Shown: piece by piece, positions 54,054 to 63,698 of the stretch
Numbering within the stretch: the first letter of the stretch is position 1
Layout of the letters: the number at the start of each line of letters is the position of its first letter
Assembly (NCBI RefSeq): GCF_032098525.1
Contig: NZ_CP134890.1
Location: 2,480,001 to 2,544,000 of the forward strand
Direction: 5' to 3'
Length of the DNA: 64,000 nucleotides
From: Flavobacterium sp. PMTSA4
GTDB lineage: Bacteria > Bacteroidota > Bacteroidia > Flavobacteriales > Flavobacteriaceae
Notes under the pieces: generated by a model
What the model was told of the DNA's origin: nothing
Database searches by the model: none
Seen by the model: only the letters and a program-made list of their open reading frames with translations
Made by a program: the position numbers and the translations under genes

Positions 54054-57000
54054 ATGAGAATTAAATTACTAATTATTGCATTATTTCTTTGTTTTTCTTC
54101 ATTTTCTCAAAAAGATATTTGGAAGAAAAATGAATCGAGAGAAATTACACCAAATAAATTTGTCCAAAGAAATAGTTTTCCAGACAATTTTACCTTGTAT
54201 CAAGTAGCAGCAAATGAATTAAAAAACTTATTACAACAATCACCAAATAGATTGACAACTAGTTCTTCAAAAGTTGTAATTTCAGTTCCAAATTCAAATG
54301 GAGATATTGAACGTTTTCAAATGTTTGAGTTTTCAAATTTTGATCCTCAATTACAGGCTCAATTTCCAGAGATTAGATCATACATTGGAAAAGGAATTGA
54401 TGATAAAACTGCAATAATTAGAATGAGTTCAGATCCAAGTGGTTTTCAAGGAATAATTTTCAGAGCAGATAAAGGAACAGAATTTTTTGAGCCATATTCT
54501 CAAGATAGTTCTGTTTATGCTTTCTTTACAAGTGCAGACAGAAAACGAGGAAATTTACCATTTGTATGTTCAACAGAAGATGTTAAACTAAATAATGAAT
54601 TAAAGGAATCTTTAAATTCTCAAAATAGATCAAGTTCAGGTCAATTATTGAATTTTAGATTAGCTCTTTCATGTAATGGAGAATATGCCATTTATTTTGG
54701 AGGAACTGTTAACGGTGCTTTGGCAGCAATGAATGCAACAATGACCAGAGTAAATGGAGTTTTTGAGAAAGACTTAGCTATTCATATGAACTTGATAGCT
54801 AACAATTCATTAGTTGTTTATACTAATCCAAATACTGATCCTTATTCAACTAATATTGGTGCATGGAATGGACAATTGCAAACTACTTTAACAAATGTAA
54901 TTGGTGAAGCAAATTATGATATTGGTCATATGTTTGGTTCAACTGGTGGTGGCGGAAGTGCGGGATGTATAGGATGTGTTTGTGTAAATGGAGTTAAAGG
55001 AAGTGGAAAAACTTCACCAGCAGATGGAGTTCCAATGGGAGATAATTTTGATATTGATTATGTTGCTCATGAAATGGGACATCAATTTGGAGGGAATCAT
55101 ACATTTTCAAATAGTGTAGAAGGAAGTGGTGTTAATGTTGAACCAGGTTCAGGTTCTACTATTATGGGATATGCTGGAATTACGGCTCAAGACGTACAAC
55201 CTCATTCAGATGCTTATTTTATTTATGCAAACATTAAACAAATTCAGGATAATATGGTTGCAAAAACTTGTCCACAAAGAATAAATCTAACAAATATTAC
55301 TCCAGAGGTAGATGCTGGTTTTGATTATACAATACCAAAAAGTACTCCTTTCGTTTTAACAGGTACAGCTTACGATGGAAATGGTGATACAATGACATAT
55401 TGTTGGGAACAAAATGATTCAGCGATTACCACTACACCTTCACAAACGGGTACTAATAGTGGAGCATCTGCGACCAAATTAGGTGGTCCAAATTGGAGAT
55501 CTTATAATCCTACGACTTCACCTTCAAGATATTTTCCTAGAATTCAAAGTATAATAGCAAATCAATCAACTACTGCTGGTTCGGAAATTAATGTTGAAGC
55601 ATTAAGTTCTGTTGCTAGAACACTAAATTTTGTATTTACCGCAAGAGATAATTATGCTGGTGCAGGTCAAACTAATTCTGATGCAATGGTTGTAACAGTA
55701 AATGCCACAGCTGGACCATTTTTAGTTTCATCGCCAAATACAGCTGTTTCTTGGACAGTTGGTTCAAATCAAACAGTAACTTGGGACGTTGCAGGAACAA
55801 CTTCTAATAATGTTAATGCAGCTTATGTTGATATATTTTTATCTACAGATGGAGGTTTTACATATCCAATTCTATTAGCAAGTAAAGTTCCAAATGATGG
55901 TTCAGAAACGATAACGGTTCCAAACAATGTTGGTACAGCTAATAGAATAATGGTGAAAGGATATAAGCATATTTTCTTTGATATTTCTAATGCTAATTTC
56001 ACAATTACAGCTCCAACTTCAAGTTTTGCAATTGCTTTCAATGGGATTGCTGAACAACAAAATAAAGAAGCATGTACTGGCGCAACAATAGATTACACAA
56101 TTCCTTATTCTGCTTATGCTGGATTTAGTGGTACAACTACTTTTTCAGTTTCTGGTCAACCTGCTGGTTCGGTAGTTACTTTTACTCCAAATACAATGAC
56201 TTCTAGCGGAAATGTTACAATGACGATTTCAAATACTAATAACTTGACTGCTGCATTCTATAATTTAACAGTAACAGCTACAGATGGCGTTACGAGTAAA
56301 ACAGTTCCGTTTTATTTAAATTTACTTAACTCAACCTTTAATAATTTAATCTTAACATCACCTGCAAATCAAGCTATTGGTCAAAATTCAGCATTAAATC
56401 TAACCTGGCAAGCAGATTCAAATGCTACTTTATATGATGTTCAAGTTTCTACAGATCCAAATTTTTCAACCATAAGTTATTCGGGAACTGTTGCTACAAA
56501 TAGTTTTGCTTTGAATAACTTATCAAGTGCTACACAATATTATTGGAGAGTATTGCCGAAAAATAGTTCATGTTTTGGTAATTACAGTCAAGTTTACTTG
56601 TTTAAAACAGGTCAAATTACATGTACAAATTACAATTCTACAAACGTGCCAATAACTATTCCAACTACAGCAAATGTAACTGTTAATTCAACTTTGTCTG
56701 TTCCAGATACAGATGTAATATCTGATGTTAATGTTACTTTGAATATTTCTCATACTTATGTAAACGATTTAACAATTACTTTAATTAGTCCAGCAGGAAC
56801 ACAAGTTAAATTAGTTCAAAGACCATGTGCAGATGCTGAGTTAGAAAATATAACTGCTACATTTGATGATTCTGGAATACCATTAGTTTGTCAAGTGAGT
56901 CCAGCAATATCGGGAGTTGTTATTCCATTGGAAACATTAACTGCCTTTAATGGTCAAACTATGAATGGGATATGGACTTTACGAGTATTTGATCAATTTA

Positions 57001-57332
57001 ATTTAGATGGTGGAGCAATTAATGGATGGACGCTTAATTTATGTAAAAATACTGCTGTTCCATTGGAAGTTAATGAAAACTCATTGCAAAATTTTAGTTT
57101 GTATCCAAATCCAAATAATGGGAATTTCAATATTTCATTTAATTCAAATTCTACGAATAAAATTAATGTTGGTGTATTTGATATTCGAGGTAGAAGTGTT
57201 TTTTCAAATGACTATCAAAATAATGGTTTCTTTAACGAAACAATTAATTTAAGTAATATTCAATCTGGAATTTATTTAGTTAAAGTTCAAGATGGCGAAA
57301 AACAAATTACCAAAAAAATTGTAGTAGAATAA
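54054..57332 (+). CDS. T9SS metzincin-type zinc protease with P-domain
   Basis: 1092 residues. Signal peptide MRIKLLIIALFLCFSSFSQ; a propeptide-like segment; then the reprolysin-like metalloprotease domain with zinc site HEMGHQFGGNH near residue 339 (three His and the catalytic Glu). About residues 415-880 hold Ig-like and fibronectin-type beta modules (GSNQTVTWDVAG, PANQAIGQNSALNLTWQ). Residues about 880-1000 resemble a proprotein-convertase P domain (TYVNDLTITLISPAGT, NGIWTLRVFDQF). The last 75 residues are a type A T9SS sorting domain (YPNPNNGNFNISF, KIVVE). Secreted or cell-surface. Confidence 0.9.
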   Translation: MRIKLLIIALFLCFSSFSQKDIWKKNESREITPNKFVQRNSFPDNFTLYQVAANELKNLLQQSPNRLTTSSSKVVISVPNSNGDIERFQMFEFSNFDPQLQAQFPEIRSYIGKGIDDKTAIIRMSSDPSGFQGIIFRADKGTEFFEPYSQDSSVYAFFTSADRKRGNLPFVCSTEDVKLNNELKESLNSQNRSSSGQLLNFRLALSCNGEYAIYFGGTVNGALAAMNATMTRVNGVFEKDLAIHMNLIANNSLVVYTNPNTDPYSTNIGAWNGQLQTTLTNVIGEANYDIGHMFGSTGGGGSAGCIGCVCVNGVKGSGKTSPADGVPMGDNFDIDYVAHEMGHQFGGNHTFSNSVEGSGVNVEPGSGSTIMGYAGITAQDVQPHSDAYFIYANIKQIQDNMVAKTCPQRINLTNITPEVDAGFDYTIPKSTPFVLTGTAYDGNGDTMTYCWEQNDSAITTTPSQTGTNSGASATKLGGPNWRSYNPTTSPSRYFPRIQSIIANQSTTAGSEINVEALSSVARTLNFVFTARDNYAGAGQTNSDAMVVTVNATAGPFLVSSPNTAVSWTVGSNQTVTWDVAGTTSNNVNAAYVDIFLSTDGGFTYPILLASKVPNDGSETITVPNNVGTANRIMVKGYKHIFFDISNANFTITAPTSSFAIAFNGIAEQQNKEACTGATIDYTIPYSAYAGFSGTTTFSVSGQPAGSVVTFTPNTMTSSGNVTMTISNTNNLTAAFYNLTVTATDGVTSKTVPFYLNLLNSTFNNLILTSPANQAIGQNSALNLTWQADSNATLYDVQVSTDPNFSTISYSGTVATNSFALNNLSSATQYYWRVLPKNSSCFGNYSQVYLFKTGQITCTNYNSTNVPITIPTTANVTVNSTLSVPDTDVISDVNVTLNISHTYVNDLTITLISPAGTQVKLVQRPCADAELENITATFDDSGIPLVCQVSPAISGVVIPLETLTAFNGQTMNGIWTLRVFDQFNLDGGAINGWTLNLCKNTAVPLEVNENSLQNFSLYPNPNNGNFNISFNSNSTNKINVGVFDIRGRSVFSNDYQNNGFFNETINLSNIQSGIYLVKVQDGEKQITKKIVVE

Positions 57333-57350
57333 TTTATTCAGTTTATAATT

Positions 57351-57380
57351 AAAAGGTCGTTATTTATAACGACCTTTTTT
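57351..57380 (+). terminator. Terminator after the metalloprotease gene
   Basis: AAAAGGTCGTTAT pairs with ATAACGACCTTTT and is followed by T residues. Confidence 0.85.
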
Positions 57381-57424
57381 ATTTATTATCAAATAAGTAT
57401 TTACTTTTACATAAATTAAATTAA

Positions 57425-57979
57425 TTGGCTAACGAACGCATCATATTAGGAATTGACCCAGGAACAACCATTATGGGTTTTGGTTTGATAAAAGTTATTA
57501 ATAAAAAAATGGAATTTATTCAATTGAATGAATTGATTTTAAGTAAATATGATGATCATTATACCAAATTAAAAGTCATTTTTGAGAGAACCATTGAGTT
57601 GATAGAAACCCATCATCCTGATGAAATAGCTATCGAAGCTCCTTTTTTTGGAAAAAATGTGCAATCCATGCTAAAATTAGGTAGAGCACAAGGCGTTGCC
57701 ATGGCAGCAGGTTTATCAAGACTAATTCCAATAACAGAATACGAACCAAAAAAAATAAAAATGGCCATCACAGGCAATGGAAATGCCAGTAAAGAACAAG
57801 TTGCTAAAATGCTTCAACAACTTTTAGGATTAAAAGAGTTACCTAAAAACCTAGACTCTACGGATGGTTTAGCTGCTGCAGTTTGTCACTTTTTTAATTC
57901 AGGAAAAGTAATAGGAACTAAAAGTTATTCGGGTTGGGATGCTTTTGTGAAACAAAATGAAGAACGTGTAAAGAAATAA
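57425..57979 (+). CDS. ruvC: Holliday junction resolvase RuvC
   Basis: 184 residues; endonuclease that cuts Holliday junctions made by RuvAB. It starts at TTG 57425: the first in-frame ATG comes after the catalytic LGIDPGTT, so TTG is required. Catalytic carboxylates lie in GIDPGTTIMG, AIEAPFFG and DSTDGLAAAVCH. First gene of a compact four-gene unit with hemW, a cyclase and an MmcQ-like gene. Confidence 0.93.
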   Translation: MANERIILGIDPGTTIMGFGLIKVINKKMEFIQLNELILSKYDDHYTKLKVIFERTIELIETHHPDEIAIEAPFFGKNVQSMLKLGRAQGVAMAAGLSRLIPITEYEPKKIKMAITGNGNASKEQVAKMLQQLLGLKELPKNLDSTDGLAAAVCHFFNSGKVIGTKSYSGWDAFVKQNEERVKK

Positions 57980-57981
57980 TT

Positions 57982-59115
57982 TTGTCTGGAATATACATTC
58001 ACATACCTTTTTGCAAACAAGCTTGTCATTATTGCGACTTTCATTTTTCTACTTCATTAAAGAAGAAAGACGAAATGATTACAGCATTGGCAAACGAAAT
58101 TCAACTGCGTAAAAGTGAGTTTAGCGACGATGTTGTTGAAACAATTTATTTTGGTGGTGGAACACCTTCGATATTGCAGATTTCAGATTTACAATTTTTG
58201 ATAGATGAAGTTTTTAAACATTATAAAGTTGTTGAAAATCCTGAAATTACGATTGAAGCCAATCCTGATGATTTATCTAAAGAACGAATAATTGAATTTG
58301 CCAACTCACGAATTAATAGATTAAGCATCGGAATTCAATCATTTTTTGAAGAAGATTTAAAGTTAATGAATCGAGCTCATAATGCAATTGAATCAAAAGA
58401 ATGTTTGGAATTTGCAACCAAATATTTTGATAATATTTCGATTGATATGATTTACGGCATGCCTAATATGAGTAAAGAAAAATGGCTTCAAAACATCGAA
58501 ACTGCTTTGTCATTTAATATTCCACATATTTCTAGTTATGCTTTGACTGTTGAGCCTAAAACGGCTTTACATAAGTTTATAAAGCAAGGTATTATTCCAC
58601 AACTTGATGATGAATTAGCGCAAGAGCATTTTCACTTATTGGTTGACAAACTTGAAGAAAATGGATTTATACATTATGAGTTATCCAATTTTGGTAAAGA
58701 AAATTATTTTTCAAAAAACAATTCGAGTTATTGGTTAGGAAAAAAATACATAGGCATTGGTCCTTCAGCTCATAGTTATGATGGTGTTACACGAAGTTGG
58801 AATATTTCGAATAACAGTATTTATATTAACTCCTTGAAAGAAAACAAACTGCCATCAGAAACCGAAATGTTATCAAAAACAGATAGATATAATGAGTATG
58901 TTATGACAGGTTTACGAACTGTTTGGGGAATTTCTTTAGATAGAGTTGAAAAAGAGTTTGGCAAAACATATTTAGATTATTTGAACCAACAAGCCGAAAA
59001 ATATATTGAAGACCATTTACTTTTTGTAGATGAAAATATTTTACGAACTACTAAATCTGGTAAGTTTTTAAGCGATGGAATTGCGAGTGATTTGTTTTTA
59101 CTAAATTTGGAATGA
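57982..59115 (+). CDS. hemW: Radical SAM haem chaperone HemW
   Basis: 377 residues. The radical-SAM CxxxCxxC is CKQACHYC near residue 11, preceded by GIYIHIPF, the HemW start. GIQSFFEEDL and the HemN-type C-terminal domain (YVMTGLRTVWGI) follow. It starts at TTG 57982, 2 nt after ruvC, because the first ATG downstream would remove the cluster motif. HemW delivers haem to respiratory enzymes; it is not coproporphyrinogen oxidase despite the resemblance. The stop overlaps the next gene's ATG. Confidence 0.92.
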   Translation: MSGIYIHIPFCKQACHYCDFHFSTSLKKKDEMITALANEIQLRKSEFSDDVVETIYFGGGTPSILQISDLQFLIDEVFKHYKVVENPEITIEANPDDLSKERIIEFANSRINRLSIGIQSFFEEDLKLMNRAHNAIESKECLEFATKYFDNISIDMIYGMPNMSKEKWLQNIETALSFNIPHISSYALTVEPKTALHKFIKQGIIPQLDDELAQEHFHLLVDKLEENGFIHYELSNFGKENYFSKNNSSYWLGKKYIGIGPSAHSYDGVTRSWNISNNSIYINSLKENKLPSETEMLSKTDRYNEYVMTGLRTVWGISLDRVEKEFGKTYLDYLNQQAEKYIEDHLLFVDENILRTTKSGKFLSDGIASDLFLLNLE

Positions 59116-59867
59116 TGAAAGCAATAATTGACAACAAATTTGAAATAGATTTATCAAAGCCTATTGATATTTCCATTCCATTATCAAATACTGATAAAAA
59201 TCCAATAGCTTGGTATATTGAAAAACCACAAATTGAACCTGTAAAATTTGGTGATTGGATAGGAAAAGTTTCCGAAGGAAGTTCTACTAATTTTAATAAC
59301 ATTTTTTTTAATCCACACGGACACGGAACGCATACTGAATGTTTAGGTCATATTACCAAAGCGTTTTATTCAATAAATCAGTGTTTAAAGCAATTTTTTT
59401 TTTCAGCAGAATTAATTTCAATTCAACCAGAAAGTTTTGCAAATGATTTAGTAATAACAAAATCTCAATTAGAAAAAGCATTAGAAAACAAAAATTCTGA
59501 AGCTTTAATCATTAGAACATTGCCAAATTCTGAGTCAAAAAAATCTAAAAATTATTCAAATACCAATCCGCCATATTTGAGTGAAGAAGCGGCAATTTTT
59601 ATTCGTGAGAAAGGAATTCAGCATTTATTAATTGATTTGCCAAGTGTTGACAGGGAAGAAGATGAAGGGAAATTATTGGCACATAAAGCTTTTTGGAATG
59701 TGAAAGATGTTGAAAATCTTAATAAAGATGCACGATTAAATTGCACAATTACTGAAATGATTTTTGTTGCAGATGAAGTTGCGGATGGAAGTTATCTTTT
59801 AAATCTTCAAATTGCTTCTTTTGAAAACGATGCTTCGCCAAGTAAGCCAATTTTATATAAGATATGA
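59112..59867 (+). CDS. Cyclase family (kynurenine formamidase-like) protein
   Basis: 251 residues of the cyclase family (PF04199). NPHGHGTHTECLGH is the metal-binding HxGTHxDxH-type motif with Glu for Asp. LIDLPSVDREEDEGKL and AHKAFWN follow, with the C-terminal strand of the family. Members hydrolyse formylkynurenine or cyclise other metabolites; the substrate here is unknown. It overlaps hemW by 4 nt (ATGA) and is followed by an MmcQ-like gene with the same overlap, so translation of the three is coupled. Confidence 0.82.
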   Translation: MMKAIIDNKFEIDLSKPIDISIPLSNTDKNPIAWYIEKPQIEPVKFGDWIGKVSEGSSTNFNNIFFNPHGHGTHTECLGHITKAFYSINQCLKQFFFSAELISIQPESFANDLVITKSQLEKALENKNSEALIIRTLPNSESKKSKNYSNTNPPYLSEEAAIFIREKGIQHLLIDLPSVDREEDEGKLLAHKAFWNVKDVENLNKDARLNCTITEMIFVADEVADGSYLLNLQIASFENDASPSKPILYKI

Positions 59868-60223
59868 ACATTCAGCAGTTATATGAGTTTTGTCTTTCCA
59901 AAAAAGGAGTAACCGAACATTTTCCGTTTGATGAAGATACTTTGGTTTTTAAAGTTGGGGGGAAAATGTTTTGTCTAACTTCATTAAAAGAATGGGAAAA
60001 AGGAACACCTTCACTTAATTTAAAATGCAATCCCGAAAAGGCACAAGAACTCAGAGCAGAATATGAAGCTATAAATCCAGGTTATCATATGAGTAAAATT
60101 CATTGGAATACTGTTGATTTTAACAGTGATGTTAATGATAAAATGATGTGTGAATTAATCAATCATTCTTACGAATTGGTTTTTAAAAGCTTAACAAAAA
60201 AAATTCAAAATGAAATTCTTTAA
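59864..60223 (+). CDS. MmcQ/YjbR family protein
   Basis: 119 residues. The start LYEFCLSKKGVTEHFPFDEDTLVFKV and the middle MFCLTSLKEWEKG, then INPGYHMSKIHWNTVDFN, match the YjbR/CyaY-like fold family, reported to bind DNA in some members. Function here is not clear. It overlaps the cyclase gene by 4 nt and ends the ruvC-hemW operon. Confidence 0.85.
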   Translation: MNIQQLYEFCLSKKGVTEHFPFDEDTLVFKVGGKMFCLTSLKEWEKGTPSLNLKCNPEKAQELRAEYEAINPGYHMSKIHWNTVDFNSDVNDKMMCELINHSYELVFKSLTKKIQNEIL

Positions 60224-60270
60224 TTAGAAAATTAGACTGTACTTTTGTACTCAGAAAAAATATTTTGAAG

Positions 60271-60978
60271 ATGTTAGAAAACTTAAAGAAAATATTAAAC
60301 GAAGATCAGGATCCAAAAGCTATCGAGAAAATCACTGCAAAATTGGAGAATTTGTTGATGACTAATGAAGAAGTTGGATACATTGCTGTGCAAAAAAAAC
60401 CAGCAGTAACCATTCTTCCTGATAGTGTAATTGTAACCAACAAGCGAATTATTCTTTGTAAGCCAAAAAACTTAGGATTATCAATGGAATTCGTTGATTA
60501 TGATTGGGATGATATTGCTGCGAGTTTTGTAAAAGAGGGAATTTTTGGTGCTGATTTTACTTTTACTACCAAAACTGATTTAACACAAACAATTGATTAT
60601 TTGCCAAAAAATCAAGCAAGAAAGTTATATACTTTTGCTAAAGAACAACTAGATTTATTAAAAAATCCTGTTCAAAATTCAACTTTAGTAAATGAAGTAA
60701 AGAATGAAACAGAATCATCAATTTCTCAAGTTGAAGAAATAGAAGAAACGCCTACGGAAGAGGTCATTGATTTTGCCGAAATTGTACCAGTTTCTGGTTA
60801 TAGAGATGAAAAACAGTTTCCAGGCGAGAAATTAGAAGTTTCTGAAAAAGGCCTTGGTGAATTGTCGCAAGACGAATTGTTTTCAAAACTACAGAATTAT
60901 AAAAAATTGCTTGATAACGGATTAATTATGCAAGCAGAATATGATAAAATGAAAGCTGAAATTTTAAGCTTTATGTAA
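60271..60978 (+). CDS. PH-domain protein with C-terminal SHOCT domain
   Basis: 235 residues from the ATG at 60271 (a TTG lies 6 nt upstream in frame). Residues about 28-130 form a bacterial pleckstrin-homology-like fold (VTNKRIILCKPKNLG, YDWDDIAASFVKEG). A charged linker rich in Glu (about residues 140-175) leads to a C-terminal SHOCT domain (LFSKLQNYKKLLDNGLIM). No signal peptide, so it is likely cytoplasmic. Its role is unknown. A bidirectional terminator separates it from the converging DUF4407 gene. Confidence 0.78.
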   Translation: MLENLKKILNEDQDPKAIEKITAKLENLLMTNEEVGYIAVQKKPAVTILPDSVIVTNKRIILCKPKNLGLSMEFVDYDWDDIAASFVKEGIFGADFTFTTKTDLTQTIDYLPKNQARKLYTFAKEQLDLLKNPVQNSTLVNEVKNETESSISQVEEIEETPTEEVIDFAEIVPVSGYRDEKQFPGEKLEVSEKGLGELSQDELFSKLQNYKKLLDNGLIMQAEYDKMKAEILSFM

Positions 60979-60980
60979 AC

Positions 60981-61014
60981 AAAAAATCCCTTTCACATTG
61001 AAAGGGATTTTTTT
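60981..61014. terminator. Bidirectional terminator between the PH/SHOCT and DUF4407 genes
   Basis: AAATCCCTTTC pairs with GAAAGGGATTT, with A- and T-runs at the flanks. Confidence 0.8.
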
Positions 61015-61016
61015 AT

Positions 61017-62117
61017 TTACATTGATTTTTTCTGTTTTTCAACAAAACCATCGGCTTGGAGCTTTAATAGTTCGATTGCTCCTTTTTTCTTGTAGTTGAA
61101 TAATTCTTTATCATCACGAATGTCAGCATAAACTTTATCATATATTTCAGCATCAGTTTTTCTTTGTAATTCGCTTTGATGTTTATTTTGCGCTAAAACA
61201 TTCTTAACAGCTAATTCAGCATCTTCTAATTTAAAATCATATTCACCTTTTGGCGATAATAATTTGGCTATAATTGGAGAAGTTTCAATTGCAAAAAATA
61301 AAAGCATAATAAAAAAGGAAGGTAACCATGGTAGTTTGTTTAATGCATTTATTCTTGCCATTAATCCATCAAATCCATCAATAATTGGCTCCGTTTCAGA
61401 TACTTTTTTATCCAAATCTGATTGTAGAGTTTTTGCTTTTGTTTCTAAATCTGCAATTTTTGCTTGATTCTTATTCTTTAATTCAGAGAGTTCTATTAAA
61501 CTTGCATCGTGTTTTTCGCGTTTTTCTTTATAAACCGGACCTTTTCCAAGTTTCATTGTTCCTTTTGTGCCTTCAGCTTCAGTAATATATACACTATATA
61601 AATCGTTTACTTCTTTTTCCTTTTTACTAATGTCGCTTTTTAAACTATCTATTTGCGCTTTGTTTTTATCAAGATCACTTTGAAAATAATTAGCTACTTC
61701 TTTTTTATTGGCCAAAGCCATGGCATTTTTTTCTTTCAATAAAACTGTAGCAATTTCTTTTTCGAAAATTTTTATTTCCAAAGGCTTAGAAATCACAATT
61801 GCGATTACAATTGCTAAAGCAATTCTTGGTGTTGCTTGAATAAATTCGTCTAAAAAACTTTCACGCTTTTTAATTGTGGAAACTATAAATCTATCAAGAT
61901 TAAAAATTAAAAATCCCCAAACAATTCCAAAGGGAATTGCAGTGTAAACATTGTCAAAAACTGTAAAAAGCGCATAACTACTAGCAATAAAAGCCATAAC
62001 AGCTGTAAAGAAAACGGTGGCGCCAATTCCGGCATATTTGTTTTGTTCACCGTTTGAACAAGAGTTCACAATGTTATTATCTACACCTGAACATAAAAGG
62101 AAAAAACGTTTTAACAT
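61017..62117 (-). CDS. DUF4407 membrane protein with coiled coil
   Basis: 366 residues. An N-terminal Cys-containing segment and three hydrophobic helices (about residues 28-55, 57-77 and 95-115) are followed by a long Lys/Glu coiled coil (about 130-235) and another helix pair (WLPSFFIMLLFFAIETSPIIAK) before a charged tail. This matches DUF4407, a family with unknown role. Transcribed alone, it ends at the bidirectional terminator. Confidence 0.8.
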   Translation of the reverse strand: MLKRFFLLCSGVDNNIVNSCSNGEQNKYAGIGATVFFTAVMAFIASSYALFTVFDNVYTAIPFGIVWGFLIFNLDRFIVSTIKKRESFLDEFIQATPRIALAIVIAIVISKPLEIKIFEKEIATVLLKEKNAMALANKKEVANYFQSDLDKNKAQIDSLKSDISKKEKEVNDLYSVYITEAEGTKGTMKLGKGPVYKEKREKHDASLIELSELKNKNQAKIADLETKAKTLQSDLDKKVSETEPIIDGFDGLMARINALNKLPWLPSFFIMLLFFAIETSPIIAKLLSPKGEYDFKLEDAELAVKNVLAQNKHQSELQRKTDAEIYDKVYADIRDDKELFNYKKKGAIELLKLQADGFVEKQKKSM

Positions 62118-62377
62118 GATTGATTGATTTTTGATTGATGATACACAAATATAACGCCAAAAAAATAGTTTTAGTATAAAAATTGACCTTGAATTTTATA
62201 TTTTGAAGATATTTTTTAATTAAAAGACATAGTTTAATAAAAATATAAGTAATTCATTATTAATATAATATGAAATAAATTTTGTATATTAGCATTACCC
62301 ATTGATAAATACCTAAAAGTTCAGTCCCAAATTTCGAATTTGTAATCAATAACCAATTATAAACAAATTTTGAAATT

Positions 62378-63193
62378 ATGAAAAAAATGAAGTCAATGTT
62401 AACAGTATTTTTAATAATGCTGTTATTGAGCAATTTCTCTTTTGCTCAAGAGACAAACCCCTATTTTGTTACAGCAACAAAAATGCACTGGAATATGGAT
62501 ATGGAAAATTTTTCTATGGATGAATGGAAAGCTGTAGAAAGAGAATATCTTGATAAAGTAGTTAAAAAGAATCCATTAATTAAAGGACAATTGTATTTGA
62601 TGCACTATTTTACTGCGGATAATACAGAGTTAATTTTGGTTACAACTTATGAATCTTGGAGTGATATTGAAAAAGCTGCGGAGAAAACACAAGAACTAAT
62701 TAAAGCTGCTTGGCCTAATGAAAAAGACAGAAGAGCGTTTTTCACAAAAAGAGCAAAATATTACGCCAAAGAACATTCAGATGAGATTTATGCAACTTTG
62801 CCAGTCCAAAAAACACCAAAAGCTAATTTTGATAAAGATATGGTTTACTATGTTAGAGTAAGTCATTTTGCTTTCCCAGAAAATGGAACCGATAAGGAAT
62901 TTGATGAATTAAGCAAACAATTTTTTGATGCTGTAATAAATAAGAACGATTTAATAAAGGCATATTATCCTAACGAACATGCTTGGGGTTCAGATAAAAC
63001 TCAATTTACAGAAGTTTTTGTAGTTGAGTCTTTGGCAGATTTGGAAAGTGCTCTGAAAAAAAATGGTGAACTATACAATGCAAATTGGAATGATGATGAC
63101 AAACGAAAAGCATTTAATGAAAAAATGAACAAATATACCACAGGTGTTCATGGTGATTATGTTTACAGGTCAGTTCATGAATTGACAAAATAA
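62378..63193 (+). CDS. Secreted protein with tandemly duplicated domain
   Basis: 271 residues. Signal peptide with a probable cut after SFAQ (residues 20-24). Two related halves follow: about residues 27-140 (NPYFVTATKMHWNMD, TYESWSDIEKAAEKTQELI, WPNEKDRRAFFTKRAKYYAKEHSDEIY) and 148-271 (DMVYYVRVSHFAFPENG, VVESLADLESALKKNGELY, WNDDDKRKAFNEKMNKYTTGVHGDYVY). The shared pattern looks like a small alpha/beta barrel. I do not recognise the family. It stands alone, about 260 bp after DUF4407, with a terminator of its own. Confidence 0.7.
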   Translation: MKKMKSMLTVFLIMLLLSNFSFAQETNPYFVTATKMHWNMDMENFSMDEWKAVEREYLDKVVKKNPLIKGQLYLMHYFTADNTELILVTTYESWSDIEKAAEKTQELIKAAWPNEKDRRAFFTKRAKYYAKEHSDEIYATLPVQKTPKANFDKDMVYYVRVSHFAFPENGTDKEFDELSKQFFDAVINKNDLIKAYYPNEHAWGSDKTQFTEVFVVESLADLESALKKNGELYNANWNDDDKRKAFNEKMNKYTTGVHGDYVYRSVHELTK

Positions 63194-63196
63194 AAT

Positions 63197-63229
63197 AAAA
63201 ACACCAACTTTTTAGTTGGTGTTTTTTTT
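63197..63229. terminator. Terminator after the duplicated-domain gene, overlapping the next gene's stop
   Basis: AAAACACCAACT pairs with AGTTGGTGTTTT, then T residues. In the other direction it can end the YwqK-like gene. Confidence 0.8.
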
Positions 63230-63647
63230 AATCAAAATCATTTATAAAAGTACCGTTTTCGTAAATCTTAGTTTTGGTTAGTTTACCGTTTTCATCAAAA
63301 AATAACCAATCTCCAAAATAATACCAATGAATTTCTTTTTCTGAAACCTCTTGTTTGGTTTGACCTTTAATGGCAATTTTACCATTCGGATGATAGTAAG
63401 TAACCAAGCAAATTCCTTTTTTGTATTTTTCTACTTTATACTTTTTTTTATTTTTAAAAGTTTTCCAAGTTTTTACTTCTTCACCTTTTTTGTAAAATTC
63501 TACATGTTTGTAAACTTGATTGTTAGTTGTGTCAATTGAAATCCATTTTCCTTGTTTAAAACCATTAACGGTTCTGTTGGTTTTGCAATTTGTGAGTAGT
63601 AAGCAGATTGAAATTAAGAAAATAAGGTTGAATAGTTGTTTGGCCAT
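63228..63647 (-). CDS. YwqK-like (MORN-type repeat) lipoprotein
   Basis: 139 residues. The signal MAKQLFNLIFLISICLLLTNC has a lipobox Cys. The mature part repeats a short motif with aromatic and Gly residues (GFKQGKWISID, VEFYKKGEEVKTWK, YHPNGKIAIKGQ, LFFDENGKLTKTKIYENG), which fits MORN/YwqK-type repeats. Such proteins are sometimes annotated as antitoxins, but no toxin partner is adjacent. Confidence 0.72.
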   Translation of the reverse strand: MAKQLFNLIFLISICLLLTNCKTNRTVNGFKQGKWISIDTTNNQVYKHVEFYKKGEEVKTWKTFKNKKKYKVEKYKKGICLVTYYHPNGKIAIKGQTKQEVSEKEIHWYYFGDWLFFDENGKLTKTKIYENGTFINDFD

Positions 63648-63680
63648 AAAAAAATCCGTTTTATTTAAAACGGATTTTTT
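63648..63680. terminator. Terminator of the M20 peptidase gene
   Basis: AAAATCCGTTTTA pairs with TAAAACGGATTTT. A-run left and T-run right allow both directions; it lies 19 nt from the peptidase stop. Confidence 0.8.
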
Positions 63681-63698
63681 ATAATTTTAGTATTAAAT

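Noticed and set aside
63228..63647. Toxin-antitoxin module based on the YwqK-like protein
   Set aside because: No toxin gene is adjacent and the protein is a lipoprotein, so a cytoplasmic antitoxin role is not supported.
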